Notes: generated from the letters alone by a model not told the origin. A stretch of 23,658 bases of DNA from Acidobacteriota bacterium (GCA_003225515.1 QIAK01000077.1:30143-53800); one strand, 5' to 3'; shown: positions 15,389-23,593, counted from the stretch's first letter. Program-made: numbers and translations.

Positions 15389-15700
15389 GGTTCGATCCTC
15401 CGCGGGCGCGCACTTATTTTAGCCAAGCCAGTTTAGCCGAGAGCGGAGGGTGACATTAAGCTCTCAACGCTGAGGATGGGGGGATGAAAATGGGAATTGC
15501 GAGAAGAGGGGCAGAGGATCAGTCCTTTACGCGAGATCGGGGAGATCCTTCCCTCCGCCTGGAGAACGGCTCTGGTCGGGATGACGCTTGTTCTCGGAAT
15601 CCGAGCCGGCGAGTCTCCTTCGCAGATGGAGCGCACCGCGACGATCAGGTCGCGTGCTTAGCGTTTGAAAGTTTCTTTGGCGGTGAAATCGGGAAGCTGC
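15389..15700. other. Intergenic region with a dispersed repeat, no gene seen
   Basis: The 312-base gap between the OmpA-family gene stop and the start of the damaged DinB-like gene (both minus strand) holds no supported reading frame. It includes a dispersed repeat at 15532-15586. A terminator for the DinB gene is not expected here because it points away. Confidence 0.6.
15532..15586 (-). repeat. Dispersed intergenic repeat of a second type
   Basis: On the minus strand it reads GTCATCCCGACCAGAGCCG, then TTCTCCAGGCGGAGGGAAGG and ATCTCCCC. This matches the 'GTCATCCCGACC...GGAGGGATCT' element often scattered between acidobacterial genes (recalled, not searched). It shares the opening GTCATCC with copies A and B. 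There is one copy in the window. Confidence 0.5.
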
Positions 15701-17356
15701 CTACTTGTTCTGTGCCGTCGACGTTTGTGCCGGTCGGTCGTCAACCACGCTCCCGATCGCATCCCCTGAAAGCACCAACTCGACGCGCCGGTTCTGCTGC
15801 CGGCCTTCCGCCGTATCGTTGGACGCGATTGGCTCGCTCTTGCCAAAGCCGCGTGCTTCAATCGATCCCACGGGAATCCCCTGCTGCACAAAGTAATCGC
15901 GGACCGATTCCGCACGGTGCTCCGACAAGTCCTGGTTGTACTGATCGCTACCGACACTGTCCGTATGCCCTTCGACCGCAACATGCAGGCTGGGATAAGC
16001 CAGCACAATCCCTGAAACTTTCGCCAGCCGCTCCCGCGCCCCCGGCAGCAGTTCGAAACTTCCACTGCGGAACAGCACGTCCGACATATTTGCGATCAGC
16101 CCACGGGCCGAATCGCGCGTCGCCAGAATTGAATTCAATTGCTGCAACAGCCGCGCCCGTAGATCCTGCTTTTCCTTCTCCGCCTGCTGTCTGAGACTTT
16201 CAGACTGCGCGGCGGCGGCGCGAGCCTTGTCTGTTTCCGCGGATAACACTTGCTGCTGCGCGACCGCTTCGGCCTTGGCCTTTTCAGCCTCTTCCTTCTG
16301 GCGCGCGGCTTCTTGTGCTGCGGCAACGGCCTCCGCCTTCATGCGTTCGGCTTCGGCTTGAGCCTTCTGCGCTTCGGCGCGAGCCTGCTCGGCCTGCTGA
16401 CGAGCCGCTTCGGCCTGCGCTCGAGCCTGTTCGGCATCCGCGCGGCGCCTGGCTTCAGCGTCCGCATCCGCGCGCGCTTTCGCTTCACGAGCCGCAGCGG
16501 CGGCCTGGGCTTCGTCTTCCGCCTTCTGCTTCACGGCCATCAGCCGCGCTTCTTCCGCAGTCTCGGTGGCTTCCTTGGCGGCGGCCGCGACCGCCGCTTT
16601 ATTCTGCTTCTGGCGATAGATCTCTTCCGCATGCAGTAATTGCTGCCCCGCCTTGGATAAAATCGACGCCGCATACTTGTCTGCCGCAGCGATATGCGCG
16701 ATGCGCACCGCATTGCGCGCCTCGAACAACTCAAGCGGAGTCTTGCTGTCGATTCCGAAAATCGCGTCCTGGATATGCGTGTTGGTCGAAGAGTATGTCC
16801 CCCGCGTTACCAGTTCATAGCGGGCGCCGATGATCTCGCCGCCGCTCCCGTTTACTGCGGCGCTCTCCATCACCACCATGTTTCCCGGCTGCGTCACCGC
16901 GAAATAGGGTTCCGCAGTAACGATCATTCCAAACGTCTGCAAGTCAGTGAACGCCTTCAGGTGCGCGTTGCCATTGTGATCGAGGGACACTTCGCCCAGG
17001 TTCACGGGACGTCCCTGCGGCGAAACCGCCCATGCTACGTACGTCAAGAATTCCAATCCAAACTTGGTGGCCTCTTCCAGTCCGGTAAACTTCGCGTCGA
17101 TCTCAAAGTTGGTCTTCTTGCCTTCAACGCGAGCTTCGCCGGAAGCCCGTTGCAACAGATCGGTCCCTTGAAAGTCCACCTTGGTCGTGCCGCCCTGTAG
17201 TCGGTAATGCACCGCCTTTGTGGTACGCGAGACGGTGCTCGCCGAAGCTGGCGCCGCGGAATTCGCGGAAACAGAGGTTTGTGTCTGTGCAGCCGACAAC
17301 GTTGCAACGGCAATGACGAAAATGGCAAAAGAGGTAGTTTTCAAGGTTCTTCTCAA
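15701..17356 (-). CDS. OmpA-family outer-membrane/peptidoglycan-linked protein with long coiled coil
   Basis: A 551-residue protein with four parts. First, a signal peptide (residues 1 to about 23, ending TLSAAQ). Second, an N-terminal beta-rich domain (about 50-200). Third, a long Ala/Glu/Gln/Arg-rich coiled coil (about 250-410). Fourth, a C-terminal OmpA-like domain (about 425-540) with VEGHTDSVGSDQYNQDLSEHRAESVRDYF split over the core, then ARGFGKSEPIASNDTAEGRQQNRRVEL, the residues that bind diaminopimelate-containing peptidoglycan. It is likely to tether the outer envelope to the cell wall. The start is taken as TTG 17356; a second TTG four codons later is equally possible and gives a cleaner signal peptide. 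The next gene upstream (Ycf48-like) ends 127 bases before, so the two may be co-transcribed. Confidence 0.88.
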   Translation of the reverse strand: MRRTLKTTSFAIFVIAVATLSAAQTQTSVSANSAAPASASTVSRTTKAVHYRLQGGTTKVDFQGTDLLQRASGEARVEGKKTNFEIDAKFTGLEEATKFGLEFLTYVAWAVSPQGRPVNLGEVSLDHNGNAHLKAFTDLQTFGMIVTAEPYFAVTQPGNMVVMESAAVNGSGGEIIGARYELVTRGTYSSTNTHIQDAIFGIDSKTPLELFEARNAVRIAHIAAADKYAASILSKAGQQLLHAEEIYRQKQNKAAVAAAAKEATETAEEARLMAVKQKAEDEAQAAAAAREAKARADADAEARRRADAEQARAQAEAARQQAEQARAEAQKAQAEAERMKAEAVAAAQEAARQKEEAEKAKAEAVAQQQVLSAETDKARAAAAQSESLRQQAEKEKQDLRARLLQQLNSILATRDSARGLIANMSDVLFRSGSFELLPGARERLAKVSGIVLAYPSLHVAVEGHTDSVGSDQYNQDLSEHRAESVRDYFVQQGIPVGSIEARGFGKSEPIASNDTAEGRQQNRRVELVLSGDAIGSVVDDRPAQTSTAQNK

Positions 17357-17483
17357 TCCTGAGGGAGGTTAAGACCTAATTAATCTTCCTGATAATCTTC
17401 GTTCATGGGATCGAGAATGAAAAGAACTGGAAGGGATGGTACTTTAGTCACCCCGTTTTGCAGGCATAGGGTTTAATCAAGCT

Positions 17484-18617
17484 CTAAGGAATAACCGCAA
17501 TCGCTCCCTTGGCCCCGACCACCAAGAGCCCGCCGTCCGGGTAGGCAGTTGCGGCATTGAAGCGAATCTTCACCTTCTTCGTTCCATTGATTCGTCGCGG
17601 ATTATTCGGCGGCCGGAAATCAAACACAAAATCCTGCCCCACAATAAAAATTCGCTCGGGCGAAATCGACTTCACGCGCGCTTTCTTCTCGCTCGCCCCG
17701 ATGTGCAGGGCTGACTCGTTCACGCGCCGGTCATAGGCTATCGCCGAAAAGTAAGCCAGCGGATGTAAAGGCGAGAGCGTCCAAGTCTTGCCTCCATCCT
17801 CGGTAAATGCCAGATTCGGTCCATCGTCATTCGGGCGCTTGTAGTCGCCCCCCGCAATCACTCCATGGAGCGCGTCGCGGAATGCGATAGAAAAAATTCC
17901 AGTCGAGTCCAGCCCGTGCACTATTGGCGTGTCGAACACTTCCCAGCTTTGCCCGCGATCGCCGGAGTGAAACACGCGAGCGGCCTTGCCGCCCGTCGCG
18001 AACCATAGGTTGGAATCCGTACCTCCGGGCAGGATCGCCAGGCAAGTATTCGAGGCTGCAAACCCGCCTTCGCCCTCCAAGGCCAGGGGTAATTTCTCTG
18101 GCGGAATGGCGTGCCAGTTCTCCCCATCTTCCGTCAGAAGAACCTCGAATTTCAGCTTCCCAGAATAATCCACGATCGGATCGCCAACGACTACGCCATG
18201 CTTTGCATCCCAGAACGCCATAGAGTCGAAGAAGCCCTTTGGGTTCTGATTGGTGAACTGCAATTGCCAGTGCTTGCCGGCATCGCTGGTGTGATAGATG
18301 CGTGACAGTTCCCCCGGCCCGGCAGACATAAGGAATGCGTCGTCAGCGGAAAATGCCACAACCCCCCGAAAGTCCAACGCACCCGCGCCGGGTACTTGTA
18401 CGGGGGTCCATGTGTGCCCGCCATCAACGGTTCGCAGATAGGTCCCGTGCGCCCCGCTCGCCCACGCCACCTCCCGTGAGACCGCGCTTACCCCGCGCAG
18501 GTTCTCGGAAGTATGCGAGATCTGCACGCGCGGACCAGCCTGAGCCGCAGCAGCCGTGCAGAAGACTGAGGAGGTGAGAAAGAGAAAGGAGAAGATGATT
18601 ACGAAAAACCGCCGCAT
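17484..18617 (-). CDS. Secreted Ycf48-like (BNR/Asp-box) beta-propeller protein
   Basis: A 377-residue exported protein: a signal peptide (about 1-26, hydrophobic FFVIIFSFLFLTSSVF) followed by repeated beta blades. Asp-box-like motifs appear several times, each about 50 residues apart: TVDGGHTW, SDAGKHW, SGDRGQSW, TEDGENW and TEDGGKTW. Such propellers resemble Ycf48/HCF136, which assists photosystem II assembly in phototrophs, and also BNR-repeat glycosidase-like proteins of soil bacteria. Here no photosynthesis genes are nearby, so the role is unknown; catalytic residues of sialidases are not visible. ATG 18617 is exactly six bases after TACAAT, without a ribosome-binding site, suggesting a leaderless transcript. 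Confidence 0.82.
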   Translation of the reverse strand: MRRFFVIIFSFLFLTSSVFCTAAAAQAGPRVQISHTSENLRGVSAVSREVAWASGAHGTYLRTVDGGHTWTPVQVPGAGALDFRGVVAFSADDAFLMSAGPGELSRIYHTSDAGKHWQLQFTNQNPKGFFDSMAFWDAKHGVVVGDPIVDYSGKLKFEVLLTEDGENWHAIPPEKLPLALEGEGGFAASNTCLAILPGGTDSNLWFATGGKAARVFHSGDRGQSWEVFDTPIVHGLDSTGIFSIAFRDALHGVIAGGDYKRPNDDGPNLAFTEDGGKTWTLSPLHPLAYFSAIAYDRRVNESALHIGASEKKARVKSISPERIFIVGQDFVFDFRPPNNPRRINGTKKVKIRFNAATAYPDGGLLVVGAKGAIAVIP

Positions 18618-18623
18618 TCCGAA

Positions 18624-18629
18624 ATTGTA
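18624..18629 (-). promoter_or_regulatory. -10 element TACAAT of a likely leaderless promoter for the Ycf48-like gene
   Basis: TACAAT ends six bases before the ATG. No good -35 was found at 16-18 bases. The layout is the same as in front of selD and the 9196-9702 gene. Confidence 0.48.
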
Positions 18630-18698
18630 GCGCCCCTCTTCCCGGTGTTTGGGCTCACCCTAAAAAAGGCATGCACTAAATCGTATGACGAACGAACT

Positions 18699-19196
18699 TC
18701 ACTTTGCCGTGAAGTCCGCGAAAGAAGCGGTCTTACCCGCATAGATCCGCAACGTGCAGCGCGCCCCCACGTGCGCAAACGCCACTTCGAGCGATCCCGC
18801 AGCCTGTTCAACCTGTGCCGTCTCCATTGGCGCGCGCGCAATGTCCTGCTTCTCGTCATACGCGGCGCCGGGTGTTACGTTTTTATTCACTGCGAGGGTC
18901 CAGTGATCCTTTGCCGGTATGGGATAGACCGAATATGCGCCAATCGGAATTACCGAACTCCCCAATGTAAGTTGCGCCTCGGTGAACAACGTCATGGGCG
19001 CGCCGCCCGGACTCCAGGGCTTGCCATTGGGCGGCTTCTCCTTGCCCGACGCAACGTTGTATCGCATCTGCAACTGTCGGCCATCATCCAGATTGCACGT
19101 GGTCGTAGAACTCACCGCGCCGCCGGATTGCGCGGCCAGCCAAGGGGTCCACAATATCGATATGAGTACAGCTCTCCAGACGAGTGTCGCTGACAT
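18699..19196 (-). CDS. DUF2911-family exported protein
   Basis: A 165-residue protein with a signal peptide (about 1-23, ending WLAAQ) and one DUF2911 domain. Typical features are the 'YNVASGKEKPPNGKPWSPGG.AP' segment, then TLFTEAQLTLGSSVIPIGAYSVYPIP, and DHWTLAVNK. In the family this domain is widespread in Acidobacteria and Bacteroidetes and has no assigned function; the beta-sandwich look suggests carbohydrate or ligand binding. The start is ATG 19196; GGAGG is 12 bases before it, rather far. It stops 81 bases upstream of the Ycf48-like gene on the same strand, so the two may share transcription, although the latter has its own TACAAT. Confidence 0.8.
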   Translation of the reverse strand: MSATLVWRAVLISILWTPWLAAQSGGAVSSTTTCNLDDGRQLQMRYNVASGKEKPPNGKPWSPGGAPMTLFTEAQLTLGSSVIPIGAYSVYPIPAKDHWTLAVNKNVTPGAAYDEKQDIARAPMETAQVEQAAGSLEVAFAHVGARCTLRIYAGKTASFADFTAK

Positions 19197-19423
19197 TGGA
19201 CGGCAAAGCCTCCGCGCAGAAGTGTATCGCCGCAGCGGCCCTAAGTGGAAGCCTTTTACGTGTCCCCTTCCTCAGGGGCGCTTATCCCAGACCGATTATG
19301 CCTGAAACCATAGTCCCGTTCGTCGTGCGTCTTAGGTGACGTTTCCCCGGCTCCCGGCCGTTGCTACTGTGATTTGCAGGTATCGGTGCGTCAGGTACCA
19401 AGCACGATTAATCGAGGGGATCA

Positions 19424-19813
19424 ATGGCGAAGTCAAAATTGAGAATTTTATATGGCGAGGGTGATGGGGAGGTCCTGGCAGCGCAGGCCGCGGCCATGGA
19501 AAAGGCCGGACACATCGTCCGGGCAGCCGAAGGGCGAAAGGCTGTGGTCGAAGTACTCAAAACAACTTCTTTCGACCTGGTCGTGCTGGGAGCGACTTTG
19601 ACCCGCAATGACCGTCATCACTTGCCCTATATGGTGAAGAAGGCCAACTCCGAAACCAGCGTGCTGGTCATGCATGCCGACGGAAGCCGTCATCCTTACG
19701 TGGACGTGTGCACCGACACCGGCGCGAGTCTCGAATCGGTCCTGAATCGCATCGAGTCGATGAGCATCGCGGGCATGGTGCCCAAAGCCGCAGCAGCTGC
19801 CGCAGGCCGGTAG
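19424..19813 (+). CDS. Degenerate response-regulator receiver-domain protein
   Basis: A 129-residue protein with a stand-alone receiver-like fold (beta/alpha pattern KLRILYGEGD, AGHIVRAAEGRKAV, SFDLVVLGATLT, SVLVMHADGS). GAGGGGA (19414-19420) is three bases before the ATG and gives a good start. The phosphoacceptor position at the end of strand three is G56 in place of Asp, the acidic pair is EGDGE rather than two adjacent Asp, and the usual strand-five Lys is missing. It probably cannot be phosphorylated and would act by protein contact, like other pseudo-receivers. The C-terminus ends in an Ala run. It is a single-gene unit with a terminator 32 bases after the stop. No kinase gene lies beside it. 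Confidence 0.75.
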   Translation: MAKSKLRILYGEGDGEVLAAQAAAMEKAGHIVRAAEGRKAVVEVLKTTSFDLVVLGATLTRNDRHHLPYMVKKANSETSVLVMHADGSRHPYVDVCTDTGASLESVLNRIESMSIAGMVPKAAAAAAGR

Positions 19814-19844
19814 GGCTGCTTGCATTCCTCGCAACCGTTCAGCG

Positions 19845-19877
19845 CAGGGCGGCTTACGCAAGCCGCCCTGTCTCTTT
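19845..19877 (+). terminator. Intrinsic terminator after the receiver-like gene
   Basis: A perfect 11-bp stem, CAGGGCGGCTT with AAGCCGCCCTG, around loop ACGC, followed by TCTCTTT. It lies 32 bases after the stop codon. Confidence 0.88.
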
Positions 19878-20055
19878 AGAGAGGCAGACTTAAGATCGAA
19901 CTGGCGCTGAGTTTGAGCAGGGCCAGGTCCGGTGGCACACCAACACGCGAGAACGCGAGAACCTAATTGGTAATAGTGGGAATTCCCAGGCTCGCGCCCT
20001 AGGCGCGAAGTAGATCAGGGCTTGCCGGAAACCAAAACTGGGTCCCAAGTGGGAA

Positions 20056-20592
20056 TTAGGGCGTTGTTCGCGGCGCAGGCTTGCCAGTCGGCTTATAGTC
20101 CTTGGGATAGACCACCAGGCAGCGCCGCATGCCTTCACCCTCACTCTCGGTGCGCAGGTCCGCTTCGTCCCGCAACGCCAGGTGTACAATCCGCCGTTCC
20201 CGCGAGGACATCGGACTGAATTCATACGGCGTTCCTGTCCGACGGACTTTTTCAGCGGCGACGGTAGCAGCCGTCCGCAGTTCCTGAATTCGTAGTGATC
20301 TCTGATTTTGGCAGTCGAACGAAACCTTTTCGTGCTCGCCCGAAGGCAGGCGCAGCATCTCCAAGGCAAGCAGTTCCAAGGCACGCAGCAACTCTCCGCC
20401 GCGGTCCAGCAGCAGCGCCGAGTCCGGGCCAGAGAAATCTACCAGGATTTCCGGCTTCTCCCAGTCGCGATTCTCGGGCAGCGGCGGATCGACAATGATC
20501 CGGTATTTGAGATGCAAACCGCCATGCTTCACGACGGCCTGGAGAAATTCGTTAATCTTGTTTGCGGCGGCGACTTTGTCGGGAATAGACAT
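20056..20592 (-). CDS. jag: Jag-family RNA-binding protein (KH and R3H domains)
   Basis: A 178-residue protein that ends the rpmH-rnpA-yidD-yidC-jag cluster. A KH-like domain occupies about 25-100 (VDFSGPDSALLLDRGGELLRALELL), and an R3H domain follows with SSRERRIVHLAL (about 129-140), containing the R and H that contact RNA. The N-terminal Jag_N domain found in Firmicutes is absent, so this is the short form. Jag (KhpB/EloR) binds RNA and, in Gram-positives, tunes cell elongation; the role in acidobacteria is unknown. The start ATG 20592 has only a weak GAGAG upstream. It follows yidC across 132 bases containing a CAGCT-rich repeat. Confidence 0.92.
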   Translation of the reverse strand: MSIPDKVAAANKINEFLQAVVKHGGLHLKYRIIVDPPLPENRDWEKPEILVDFSGPDSALLLDRGGELLRALELLALEMLRLPSGEHEKVSFDCQNQRSLRIQELRTAATVAAEKVRRTGTPYEFSPMSSRERRIVHLALRDEADLRTESEGEGMRRCLVVYPKDYKPTGKPAPRTTP

Positions 20593-20724
20593 AGAATTCA
20601 GCTCTCAGCTATCAGCCGTCAGCTTTGAGCTCGGCCGATCTAAATTTTGAAACTATGAACGAAAGCGTGCAAAGGGCAATCGCGAATGTCTGCCGCGCCT
20701 CAGCTGAAAGCTGACGCCTGACAG
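20593..20724. repeat. CAGCT-rich inverted repeat between yidC and jag
   Basis: The gap has AGCTCTCAGCTATCAGC and GTCAGCTTTGAGCTC at one end and CAGCTGAAAGCTGACG, TGACAGCT at the other. These are near-copies in opposite orientation and can pair over a distance of about 60 bases. Such TCAGCTTTCAGCT elements are common between acidobacterial genes. Confidence 0.5.
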
Positions 20725-22500
20725 CTACTTATCTTTCTTCCGGGCGCGCTTCTCCATCATTTCGCGCATCTCCTGACCCAACTTGGTGCGATTCATGATC
20801 GCCTGCTGTGCCACCTGAATCAGGTTGGCTTCCGCATAATACAAATTCAAACCCGCGGGCAGCCGGAAGAAGAAAAAGCCCATCATCAGCGGCATCATGA
20901 CGGTCATCATTTTCTGCTGCTGGGGATCCATGCCAGCTTGCGGCGTCATGCGCTGTACCACCAGCATGCTGACCACCATGAAGATCGGCAACAGAAACAA
21001 AGGATCGGCCGCCGAAAGATCATGAATCCAGAGCCAATGTGCGTGCCGCAGGTCCAGCGCGATGGACAGCATTTTGTAATACGCGTACAGAAACGGCAAC
21101 TGGATTAGCATGGGCAGGCATCCGCCTGCCGGATTCACGCCCTCTTTCTTGTACAGCGCGCTGATCTCCTCGTTCATTGGCGCCTTGCGCGGATCGCGCA
21201 GGCTGTATTTCTTGTATTTTTCCTGAATCGCCTTTATTTGCGGCGCCACGCGCTGCATCTTCAACATCGATTTCATCTGCGTAATGCGCAGCGGCAGCAG
21301 AGCCAGGCTCAGGATCAAGGTCTGCAGAACAATCGCCCATCCCCAGTTCGGAACCACATGTTCGTACGTCCATTTCAGCCAGAGAAACAGCGGCTTCGCG
21401 ATGATCCCGAAGAAACCGAAATCCACCAATCCATTCAGATCGTTGTCCGCGCCTGATACCCCCGGCACTGGAACTTTTTGCAGAACCTCAAGCTCCTTCG
21501 GACCTACGAACACTCGCTCCGCCGTCGGACCATGCAGGTTGCCAACGGCCGCACCCAGCACATCAACGTTGGTCACTTCTTTTGAATCCGGCTTGTCTGG
21601 AGTGCGGAGAACCGAAATAGAGTTGCGCAGCGTGACCATCGCCGCCGAATTGGGATCGTTGGGGATGAATACCGCAGCGAAGTATTGGTCGGTTGGTCCA
21701 GCCCAATGGAATGGCCCGGTAATCGTCTTGCCGCCGCTGATATCGGAGCACTTCGAGAAAAACGAGAACCCGCACTTGATCGGCAGGCGAACTATATCTT
21801 TGTTGAACTGATAATCGATGAATGCAGATGCGTAAAATGCCGGCGTCGTCTGGCTGCCGAATCCCGATGGCCACGACGGAAACGCCGGAACCGGACTCCC
21901 TTTCGACGTCACCGAGGTTTCGACATTCACGCTGTAAGTGTTATCGAAACTGAAAGTCTTATGGACCGTCAGATCCTGATCAGCGTATTCAAAGCTGACG
22001 GTCGTCGGGGATGTCTGCTGGCCTTCGCGCGAAGCCACGTAAAGCGCTGAATCCAGCCGTCCGCGCACGTTTTCATCATACGTCCACAGCGAGAGGGGAT
22101 AGCCGTACTTCTCAGCGGCGGCCGCGTTCACCAGGTCGAGACGACCGTTCAGCGCATCATTGTCGAATTTTTTCAGAATCCATGACTTCACGTGCGCGCC
22201 ACGATTGGTGAAGGTGATCTTGTAGAGATCGTTCTCAACGACCGTTTCGGTCTCACTAGCCGCCTGTTTGGTTACGCCAGCCGCAGGAGTAGCGACCGCG
22301 GGCACAACTGGAGCCGCTGTCGTGGGCGCTGCTGGTTGTTGCGGCGCTGCCTGGGTTTGCGGCTGCTGAGCAGGTGGCTGCGGCAAATATTTCTTGAACA
22401 GCGGCTGCAACGCCAGCATCAACACCGCCATCACCAGAAAAGCCAGCATCAGCCGCTTCTCGCTGCCGGGCTCGTGTTGTGGATTTTGAATTTCTGCCAA
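20725..22500 (-). CDS. yidC: Membrane protein insertase YidC
   Basis: A 591-residue insertase of the Gram-negative type. The first membrane helix (about 17-35) is followed by a Gln/Pro/Ala-rich linker (about 39-80), a periplasmic P1 domain (about 85-340) and the conserved 60KD_IMP core with several helices (VVPNWGWAIVLQTLILSLALLPL, PMLIQLPFLYAYYKML, LFLLPIFMVVSMLV, MPLMMGFFFFRLPAGLNLYY). The conserved Arg of the hydrophilic groove is in LPLRITQMKS. It inserts membrane proteins alone or with SecYEG. The start is TTG 22498-22500, with GAGGGA about nine bases upstream. The basic tail (MMEKRARKKDK) fits ribosome contact. It follows yidD by 58 bases in the same operon. Confidence 0.97.
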   Translation of the reverse strand: MAEIQNPQHEPGSEKRLMLAFLVMAVLMLALQPLFKKYLPQPPAQQPQTQAAPQQPAAPTTAAPVVPAVATPAAGVTKQAASETETVVENDLYKITFTNRGAHVKSWILKKFDNDALNGRLDLVNAAAAEKYGYPLSLWTYDENVRGRLDSALYVASREGQQTSPTTVSFEYADQDLTVHKTFSFDNTYSVNVETSVTSKGSPVPAFPSWPSGFGSQTTPAFYASAFIDYQFNKDIVRLPIKCGFSFFSKCSDISGGKTITGPFHWAGPTDQYFAAVFIPNDPNSAAMVTLRNSISVLRTPDKPDSKEVTNVDVLGAAVGNLHGPTAERVFVGPKELEVLQKVPVPGVSGADNDLNGLVDFGFFGIIAKPLFLWLKWTYEHVVPNWGWAIVLQTLILSLALLPLRITQMKSMLKMQRVAPQIKAIQEKYKKYSLRDPRKAPMNEEISALYKKEGVNPAGGCLPMLIQLPFLYAYYKMLSIALDLRHAHWLWIHDLSAADPLFLLPIFMVVSMLVVQRMTPQAGMDPQQQKMMTVMMPLMMGFFFFRLPAGLNLYYAEANLIQVAQQAIMNRTKLGQEMREMMEKRARKKDK

Positions 22501-22558
22501 AGTTAACGTTCCCTCAAGTCGCGCCGCCTAAAGTGCCTGGAAACTTGCCCACTGGTCG

Positions 22559-22816
22559 TTAACGGATGGCCAAAGGGTGCGGAGTTTCGTGCTTCTTCAC
22601 CACTGGATCGTATCCCCCATGCGCAAAAGGATGGCACCGCAGCAGCCTCGCCAAAGCCATCAGCCCTCCGCGCACCGCGCCATACCGCTCCACTGATTCC
22701 ATCGCGTATTCCGAACAAGTCGGTACATAGCGGCATGCGGGCGCAAACATCGGCGAGATGCACCATCGGTAAGCCCGCAACAGGTGCAGCGCGACAAATT
22801 TGGGAAACTGGCGCAT
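22559..22816 (-). CDS. yidD: Membrane protein insertion efficiency factor YidD
   Basis: An 85-residue protein with the signature SPMFAPACRYVPTCSEYAMES and RYGAVRGGLMALARLLRCHPF, typical of YidD, including the conserved Cys residues, and ending HGGYDPV. ATG 22816 lies four bases after the rnpA stop and gives the usual family length; an upstream frame (to 22891) would overlap rnpA and is not supported. It is membrane-associated and helps YidC-dependent insertion. Tight spacing with rnpA implies translational coupling. Confidence 0.94.
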   Translation of the reverse strand: MRQFPKFVALHLLRAYRWCISPMFAPACRYVPTCSEYAMESVERYGAVRGGLMALARLLRCHPFAHGGYDPVVKKHETPHPLAIR

Positions 22817-22820
22817 TAGA

Positions 22821-23318
22821 TCAGGGTTTCGGCTTGCGACTTCCAGAACTGTTCTTGTCCGTTGAGGTTGCCGCTCCAATCTTCTGTTCAATCACTACGA
22901 AGGCCCGGCCGACTTCGTTCACTACTGCGGCGAAATCCACCGTGAGTAGTGACTTCTTCGGATTGATCACCACGTCTGCACTCGCCCCCTCGACCGGCCG
23001 AGTAAGCCTTACAGCTTCGCGCAAACGCCGCTTCATCCGGTTACGCTGCACGGCGCCGCCCAGCGCACGACTGACGGTGAATCCGATCCGCAGCCCCGAA
23101 TAACTCTGATCCCGAGAACGGCGCGGCGCCTGATCTTGAGCTGATTCCGCTCTGGGGCAATAAAACACCGTCATGGAAGCCGAGAAATGCCTTCGTCCCA
23201 GCTTGTACACACGCTCGAAATCCGCGTGACGTAATAACCGCACCTTGCGGGGAAGGGTGCCACTGCCGTTTCGCGGCTCTACACCCCGGTTCGATTCTGC
23301 AGGCACCCTAGTGGTCAC
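22821..23318 (-). CDS. rnpA: Ribonuclease P protein component
   Basis: A 165-residue RnpA. The RNA-binding core is clear: LLRHADFERVYKLGRRH near the N-terminus, GLRIGFTVSRALGGAVQRN (RNR box at 92-94) and MKRRLREAVRL. It is longer than the usual 110-130 residues because of an N-terminal extension and a Ser/Lys tail (STDKNSSGSRKPKP). It cooperates with the RNase P RNA to trim tRNA 5' ends. The start is taken as GTG 23318; an in-frame TGA at 23325-23327 rules out longer versions. A GTG at residue 5 is also possible. It lies 71 bases after rpmH in the same operon. Confidence 0.94.
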   Translation of the reverse strand: MTTRVPAESNRGVEPRNGSGTLPRKVRLLRHADFERVYKLGRRHFSASMTVFYCPRAESAQDQAPRRSRDQSYSGLRIGFTVSRALGGAVQRNRMKRRLREAVRLTRPVEGASADVVINPKKSLLTVDFAAVVNEVGRAFVVIEQKIGAATSTDKNSSGSRKPKP

Positions 23319-23389
23319 AGTGACTCAACATTCGCTATTTCCACTGGCACCTCAGCTGATGCGCGGACGCCCTCGCCCACGCCACTGAA

Positions 23390-23545
23390 TTATTCGCGGA
23401 ATCCTGGTTTTACAGAGACCCGTTTGCGCCCCTTGGCGCGCCGGCGGGAAATTACCTTCTTGCCGCCCTGGGTCTTCATGCGCGTGCGAAATCCATGTGT
23501 CTTTGATCGCTTGCGCCGGTTGGGTTGGAATGTACGCTTGGGCAT
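23390..23545 (-). CDS. rpmH: Ribosomal protein bL34
   Basis: A 51-residue protein starting MPKRTFQPNRRKRSKTHGFR and continuing with TRMKTQGGKKVISRRRAKGR and KRVSVKPGFRE: complete bL34 of the large ribosomal subunit. ATG 23545 has AGGAG about 12 bases upstream. It is the first gene of rpmH-rnpA-yidD-yidC-jag. In many bacteria the gene is next to dnaA, which is not within the window. A longer reading frame in another frame over the same bases is a shadow. Confidence 0.98.
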   Translation of the reverse strand: MPKRTFQPNRRKRSKTHGFRTRMKTQGGKKVISRRRAKGRKRVSVKPGFRE

Positions 23546-23593
23546 GAAAAGTACTTGCTCCTGATTCGTTCAACAGTGTTAGGGCAAACCGTA

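Noticed and set aside
15484..16194. 236-codon plus-strand frame
   Set aside because: It runs through an intergenic repeat and antisense to the OmpA-family gene; the composition is that of a shadow frame.
16000..16640. Repetitive DNA in the OmpA-family gene as a possible tandem repeat array
   Set aside because: It reflects an Ala/Glu/Gln coiled coil with no fixed DNA period.
23255..23308. Inverted repeat GGGTGCC...GGCACCC with a GGTTCGATTC-like stretch, resembling a tRNA
   Set aside because: Only 54 bases long, the T-stem does not pair, there is no anticodon arm, and it lies within the rnpA coding sequence.
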